Shown here: in pieces, positions 7,048 to 7,498 of the stretch | Numbering within the stretch: position 1 is the stretch's first letter | Layout of the letters: every line of letters starts with the position of its first letter | Source: an uncultured Mycoplasmatota bacterium | GTDB lineage: Bacteria; Bacillota_I; Bacilli_A; RF39; UBA660 | Reading direction: 5' to 3' | NCBI GenBank assembly: GCA_900545005.1 | Contig: UQXO01000022.1 | Location: 1-7,498 of the forward strand | DNA length: 7,498 bases | Notes under the pieces: model-generated | Seen by the model: only the letters and a program-made list of their open reading frames with translations | Databases searched by the model: none | What the model was told of the DNA's origin: nothing | Made by a program: the position numbers and the translations under genes

Positions 7048-7082
7048 AAGACTAGTAAATTGGGGTATACTAGTCTTATTTT
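7048..7082 (+). terminator. Intrinsic terminator after gene 6
   Basis: A perfect 10-bp stem (AAGACTAGTA 7048-7057, TACTAGTCTT 7068-7077) with a 10-base loop is followed by ATTTTAAT. The T tract is weak, but the stem is long. It shields the downstream invertible-looking segment from transcription through gene 6. Confidence 0.75.
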
Positions 7083-7090
7083 AATAGATT

Positions 7091-7116
7091 TTCATAGAGT
7101 ATAAAACTCTATGAAA
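7091..7116 (+). repeat. Left inverted repeat of a putative invertible segment
   Basis: Arms TTCATAGAGT (7091-7100) and ACTCTATGAA (7106-7115) flank the asymmetric centre ATAAA; one further base brings the match to the right copy to 26 bp. A short two-arm site with an asymmetric centre is the architecture of a tyrosine-recombinase core site. No T run follows, so it is not a terminator. Confidence 0.8.
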
Positions 7117-7353
7117 GCTAATTTTCGGATATTATTTTTACCTTATATCTAAATAATATCATATATATAGGGTAATTTAAAGGATATATTTAAAGATAAA
7201 TTATCTTTTTGTAGTCAAATTTCTAGTCAAACAATGTCATCTAAAACCTAGGCGAATACTAGCTTTGCTAAGAATTATTCTAATCAAAAAGCAAATTCTA
7301 TTCTAGTCAAAATTATAGTCAAATATACTTCAAGCCCAGCATTCACCTAGTAT
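7117..7353. mobile_element. Putative invertible DNA segment (phase-variation switch)
   Basis: This 237-bp noncoding segment is bounded by two perfect inverted 26-bp sites. It holds four TAGTCAAA repeats and, on the - strand, a promoter-like pair TTGACT (7322-7317), 16 bp, TAGAAT (7300-7295), pointing towards gene 6. If the ends of the window are joined, flipping the segment would aim that promoter at the surface-protein gene, so the present orientation would be OFF. No recombinase is encoded here. This is inferred from structure; fixed paired operator sites are the main alternative. Confidence 0.45.
7212..7323 (+). repeat. Four phased TAGTCAAA direct repeats
   Basis: Exact copies begin at 7212, 7224, 7304 and 7316. 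They form two pairs, each with a 12-bp offset, and the pairs are 92 bp apart. On the - strand they read TTTGACTA, which also supplies the -35-like TTGACT. They could be arm-type sites for a recombinase, accessory-protein sites, or activator sites. A TATACT at 7324-7329 directly follows the last copy on the + strand. Confidence 0.7.
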
Positions 7354-7379
7354 TTTCATAGAGTTTTATACTCTATGAA
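7354..7379 (-). repeat. Right inverted repeat of the putative invertible segment
   Basis: The exact reverse complement of 7091-7116: the same arms, but the centre reads TTTAT, so the two sites face each other. That orientation leads a recombinase to invert rather than delete the DNA between them. Confidence 0.8.
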
Positions 7380-7414
7380 TAAAGAATTAAAGGATATGTA
7401 TATTATTTTTAATC

Positions 7415-7443
7415 TTGGGTAGGCTATAAGTGTCGCGTATTAT
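7415..7443 (+). promoter_or_regulatory. Promoter of the surface-protein gene, with overlapping dyad
   Basis: TTGGGT (7415-7420), 17 bp, TATTAT (7438-7443). The -10 is repeated at 17-22 in the left terminal copy, but the -35 exists only here, so the complete promoter appears only when the ends are joined. A 7-bp inverted repeat, GCTATAA (7423-7429) and TTATAGC (7440-7446), brackets the spacer and -10 and could be an operator. The expected start falls near 7450, almost at the first ATG, giving a very short leader. Confidence 0.55.
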
Positions 7444-7498
7444 AGCTAGAAATGGGTTATATTAATATGAAGAAATTTAATAAAGATAAGTATTTAAA
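7422..7498. repeat. Right copy of the 77-bp terminal direct repeat
   Basis: Identical to 1-77. It contains the -10 region and the first codons of the surface-protein gene (ATG at 7467, matching 46), so the frame continues into position 78 if the molecule is circular. Confidence 0.95.

Noticed and set aside
7091..7116. Terminator reading of the 26-bp palindromes
   Set aside because: Neither copy is followed by a T run, and a separate terminator for gene 6 lies just upstream at 7048-7082.
7117..7353. CRISPR array or plasmid iterons from the TAGTCAAA repeats
   Set aside because: Repeats are only 8 bp in two pairs, without regular spacers, and no Cas or Rep gene is present.

Overview
The window reads as very AT-rich DNA from a low-GC Gram-positive relative of the Bacilli/Mollicutes (for example an uncultured gut lineage of the RF39 type). 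The support is sigma-A-like promoters, AGGAGG- and AGGTGAT-type ribosome binding sites, short hairpin-plus-T terminators, tryptophan coded by TGG, and all six main genes ending in TAA or TAG, so the standard bacterial code is in use. The taxon is an inference; there is no rRNA or other marker gene here.

The first 77 bases and the last 77 bases are identical. That is what a de Bruijn assembler leaves when a contig closes on itself, so the molecule may be a circle of 7421 bp. It could also be a graph loop made by a repeated gene 5' end. No replication, partition, mobilisation or recombinase gene is visible, so a plasmid is not proven.

Layout, all on the + strand: (1) 46-1473, a membrane-anchored surface protein whose C-terminal segment looks like the variable region of a diversity-generating retroelement (DGR); (2) 1712-2986, a membrane protein with a histone-H1-like lysine-rich cytoplasmic tail and a DUF4358-like outer part; (3) 3111-3818, an unrecognised soluble protein; (4) 4129-5310, a single-pass membrane protein with Ig-like domains; (5) 5519-6226, a glycerophosphodiester phosphodiesterase; (6) 6396-7034, an unrecognised soluble protein. 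Each gene is followed by its own intrinsic terminator and three (2, 3 and 4) have clear promoters of their own, so they look mostly monocistronic.

The 387 bp after gene 6, which lie directly upstream of gene 1 if the ends are joined, hold the most unusual DNA. Two 26-bp near-palindromes sit in exact inverted orientation and bound a 237-bp segment carrying four phased TAGTCAAA repeats and a promoter-like sequence pointing away from gene 1. This resembles a phase-variable invertible DNA switch. Together with the DGR-like tail, gene 1 would then be a surface protein with two layers of variation: on/off switching and targeted sequence diversification. The recombinase and the reverse transcriptase/template would have to act from elsewhere in the genome. 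Both ideas are inferences from sequence pattern.
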